DNA from: Clostridia bacterium
GTDB taxonomy: Bacteria; Bacillota; Clostridia; TANB77; UBA1234
Length of the DNA stretch: 15,414 nt
NCBI GenBank assembly: GCA_900765095.1
Contig: CAAFRB010000061.1
Coordinates: 1 to 15,414, forward strand
Direction: 5' to 3'
Every line of letters begins with the position of its first letter. Position 1 is the stretch's first letter. Positions 13,890 to 15,414 of this stretch are shown one piece after another. A model generated the notes under the pieces. That model did not search any database. It was not told the DNA's origin and saw nothing but the letters and a program-made list of their open reading frames with translations. A program made the position numbers and the translations under genes.

Positions 13890-14810
13890 ATGAAAGCAAC
13901 AAGAGAAAGTTATGGAGAAGCATTAGCAATGTTGGGAGAAAAATATAAAGATTTAGTTGTGTTAGATGCAGATTTAGCTAGTGCAACAAAAACTTCTATA
14001 TTTAAAAAGAAATTTCCAGAAAGATTTTTTGATATGGGAATTGCAGAACAAGACATGATGGGAACAGCGGCAGGACTTGCACTTGGTGGAAAAATACCAT
14101 TTGCAAGCACGTTTGCAGTGTTTGCATCAGGCAGAGCTTATGACCAAGTTAGAAATACAATTTGTTATGGAAACTTAAATGTAAAAATTGGAGCAACACA
14201 TGCTGGAATAACGGTGGGAGAAGATGGAGCAACACACCAAGCTTTAGAAGATATTAGCTTGATGAGAAGTTTGCCAAATATGACAGTAATGTCACCCTCT
14301 GATGATAGACAAACAAAATGGATAATAGAAGAAGCAATAAAAAGAGAAGGTCCAATGTATATAAGGCTTGCAAGACCTGCAACTGGTGAAATATATGGTG
14401 ATGGTTTTGAGTTTGAGTTTGGAAAAGCAATTCAACATGGAGAGGGTACAGATGCGACAATAATTGCTACAGGTGTGACTGTTGCAGAAGCCTTAGTAGC
14501 ACAAAGGGATTTGATCGGTGAAGGTATAAATATTAGAGTAATAGATATGTATACTATAAAGCCAATAGATAGAGAGATTATAATAAAAGCAGCGAAAGAA
14601 ACAAAAAGGATAATAACTGTAGAAGATCACAGTATAATTGGAGGCTTAGGTACAGCAGTTTGTGAAGTGATTTGTGATGAGTATCCAATGAAAGTTACAA
14701 GAATGGGTGTAAAAGATAAATTTGGTGAATCGGGTAAATGGGACGAATTGATGCATCAATATAAAATAGATGCAGAAGCTATAAAGGAAGAGATAAGAAA
14801 GAAAATATAA
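13890..14810 (+). CDS. Transketolase, C-terminal (pyrimidine-binding) subunit
   Basis: Second half of the split transketolase. It completes the active site by binding the aminopyrimidine ring of TPP and closing the interface with the N-terminal subunit. The 306-residue protein carries the catalytic glutamate in the GIAEQDM motif (E53), the G-A-T-H-A-G and EDGATHQ segments of the pyrimidine domain, and a C-terminal domain with VIDMYTIKPID and VEDHSIIGGLG. The GIAEQD and THQ context is typical of transketolase C-subunits; DXS would be a single longer protein. GGAGGTGG lies in the end of the upstream gene, and the ATG is two bases after that stop. It ends at the strong terminator at 14815-14851. 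Confidence 0.94.
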   Translation: MKATRESYGEALAMLGEKYKDLVVLDADLASATKTSIFKKKFPERFFDMGIAEQDMMGTAAGLALGGKIPFASTFAVFASGRAYDQVRNTICYGNLNVKIGATHAGITVGEDGATHQALEDISLMRSLPNMTVMSPSDDRQTKWIIEEAIKREGPMYIRLARPATGEIYGDGFEFEFGKAIQHGEGTDATIIATGVTVAEALVAQRDLIGEGINIRVIDMYTIKPIDREIIIKAAKETKRIITVEDHSIIGGLGTAVCEVICDEYPMKVTRMGVKDKFGESGKWDELMHQYKIDAEAIKEEIRKKI

Positions 14811-14814
14811 GTGT

Positions 14815-14851
14815 AATAAAAATTCTCCGGCTAAGCCGGAGGATTTTTATT
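14815..14851 (+). terminator. Intrinsic terminator of the transketolase operon
   Basis: CTCCGGC pairs with GCCGGAG around loop TAA. The stem extends outward through an A-rich 5' arm and a TTTTT-containing 3' arm to about 17 bp. It starts five bases after the stop codon. Its core CTCCGGCTAAGCCGGAGGAT resembles the minus-strand core of the 11184-11220 hairpin. Confidence 0.9.
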
Positions 14852-14888
14852 TATACAATAGGAAAATAACAAATTTGCAACTTTTTAT
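14850..14888 (+). repeat. 39-base post-terminator element, copy 2
   Basis: It matches 34 of 39 positions of the element at 159-197 (minus) and lies likewise directly on the T-rich end of a terminator, in the same orientation as the upstream gene. Invariant parts are TTTATACAATAGGAAA, CAAATTTGC and TTTTAT. The palindromic centre is CAAATTTG in this copy. Confidence 0.6.
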
Positions 14889-15010
14889 TTGCATTTTTAG
14901 TTTTAGAAACACATTTAAATTTCGTTACAGAAGGCAACAAAAATAAAAGGATGAATGTTAATAAATCTTCATAAAAAATATTGATACTACAAAATGTTCT
15001 AAAAAAATAG

Positions 15011-15038
15011 TTGAAAAAGTAAATCAATATGATAGAAT
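15011..15038 (+). promoter_or_regulatory. Candidate promoter in the right-hand spacer
   Basis: TTGAAA (15011-15016), a 16-base spacer and TAGAAT (15033-15038), each one or two mismatches from consensus. It lies about 85 bases before the small reading frame at 15123 and faces the stem-loop at 15261. Confidence 0.4.
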
Positions 15039-15260
15039 AAATATATAAGAAAACAAAAGAAAGGCAATAATTAGCTGGATAAATTGAAAACTTTATCTTG
15101 ACTGATTATATGGAGAGAATACATGAACAAGACACTTGAAACTGTTGAGGCTGTATACACAAGACATTTTTAAACTGAAGAAAAAGAAAAGGCTTGCAAT
15201 AAATTTAGTGCAGGTTCTTGTTTGTATACTCCAAATTTGATACGTGATGGATAGTATAAG

Positions 15261-15301
15261 AGGCTAGGTTAAGTATAAGAAAATGCCTAATCTAGTCTTT
15301 T
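15261..15301 (+). terminator. Candidate terminator in the right-hand spacer
   Basis: AGGCTAGGTTA (15261-15271) pairs with TAATCTAGTCT (15288-15298), 11 bp with two G-U pairs, around a 16-base loop. The T-run at 15298-15301 follows. It starts six bases after the TAG that closes the broken frame beginning at 15123, which suggests something upstream is or was transcribed. Confidence 0.5.
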
Positions 15302-15334
15302 GGCGTATTCATAAAGCAAAAAGGCACAAATTCC

Positions 15335-15357
15335 GTAGCGGAGCTTAAGTGTGCTCC
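15335..15357 (+). repeat. GC-rich inverted-repeat element, copy 2
   Basis: GTAGCGGAGC, six bases, then GTGCTCC: the same ten- and seven-base blocks as at 97-118 on minus. It forms the stem CGGAGC/GCTCCG. Its centre can instead pair with AGCACGCTTAA at 15378-15388 (11 bp, one G-U pair), giving two mutually exclusive hairpins. Confidence 0.5.
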
Positions 15358-15414
15358 GTAAAAAATAATTGAAATACAGCACGCTTAACGATGAAAAGGA
15401 AAACGTAATACACA

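Larger units (their letters stand above)
14889..15414. other. Long AT-rich non-coding tail with a possible small transcription unit
   Basis: There is no convincing gene in this stretch. A promoter-like TTGAAA, 16 bases, TAGAAT lies at 15011-15038. A stem-loop with a T-run lies at 15261-15301. Between them, from ATG 15123, a reading frame of 16 codons (MNKTLETVEAVYTRHF) meets TAA at 15171 and then stays open for 26 codons to TAG at 15252. That could be a broken gene, a tiny peptide gene or a small RNA. Beyond 15301 is the second copy of the GC-rich inverted-repeat element. Confidence 0.4.

Overview
This window is a chromosomal replication-origin region of a low-GC, standard-code Bacillota, most likely a Clostridia-type organism. 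The evidence is the order rpmH/rnpA/yidC/jag (minus strand), then oriC, then dnaA/dnaN/recF/remB-like/gyrB (plus strand). Strong AGGAGG ribosome binding sites, AT-rich codon use, TGG-only tryptophan and a CwlD-type amidase point the same way, and CwlD suggests an endospore former or a descendant of one. The lineage cannot be fixed further from sequence alone.

Left arm (1-2774, minus strand). A TTGACA/TACAAT promoter drives rpmH (L34). A hairpin with a T-run follows, then rnpA (RNase P protein), yidC (membrane insertase) and jag/khpB (RNA-binding protein), closed by an intrinsic terminator at 195-223. There is no room for yidD between rnpA and yidC. No mnmE follows jag within the window.

Origin (about 2775-5254). 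It is bipartite as in Bacillus: one block of DnaA boxes lies upstream of dnaA and a second lies between dnaA and dnaN. The second block ends in a DnaA box, six tandem CTA trios (3'-GAT-5' on the other strand) and a long AT-rich stretch. This matches the DnaA-box/DnaA-trio/unwinding architecture closely. An 8-mer, TTACGGAA, occurs three times, only in the origin spacers.

Right arm (3221-9720, plus strand). dnaA, dnaN, recF, a small RemB/YaaB-like gene and gyrB form the replication/repair cluster and end in a terminator. The S4-domain gene often found between dnaN and recF is absent, and gyrA does not follow gyrB.

Distal part (9721-15414). A phosphomannomutase/phosphoglucomutase gene comes first. 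A convergent, compositionally distinct HD-domain hydrolase gene follows, oriented against replication and separated from it by a strong hairpin. Next are cwlD and a two-gene split transketolase with its own promoter and terminator. The last 600 bases hold no convincing gene but contain a possible small transcription unit and repeats that match the opposite end of the window. One of these, a 39-base element immediately downstream of both the jag and the transketolase terminators, is the least explained structure here. I see no CRISPR array, insertion sequence, tRNA or rRNA.
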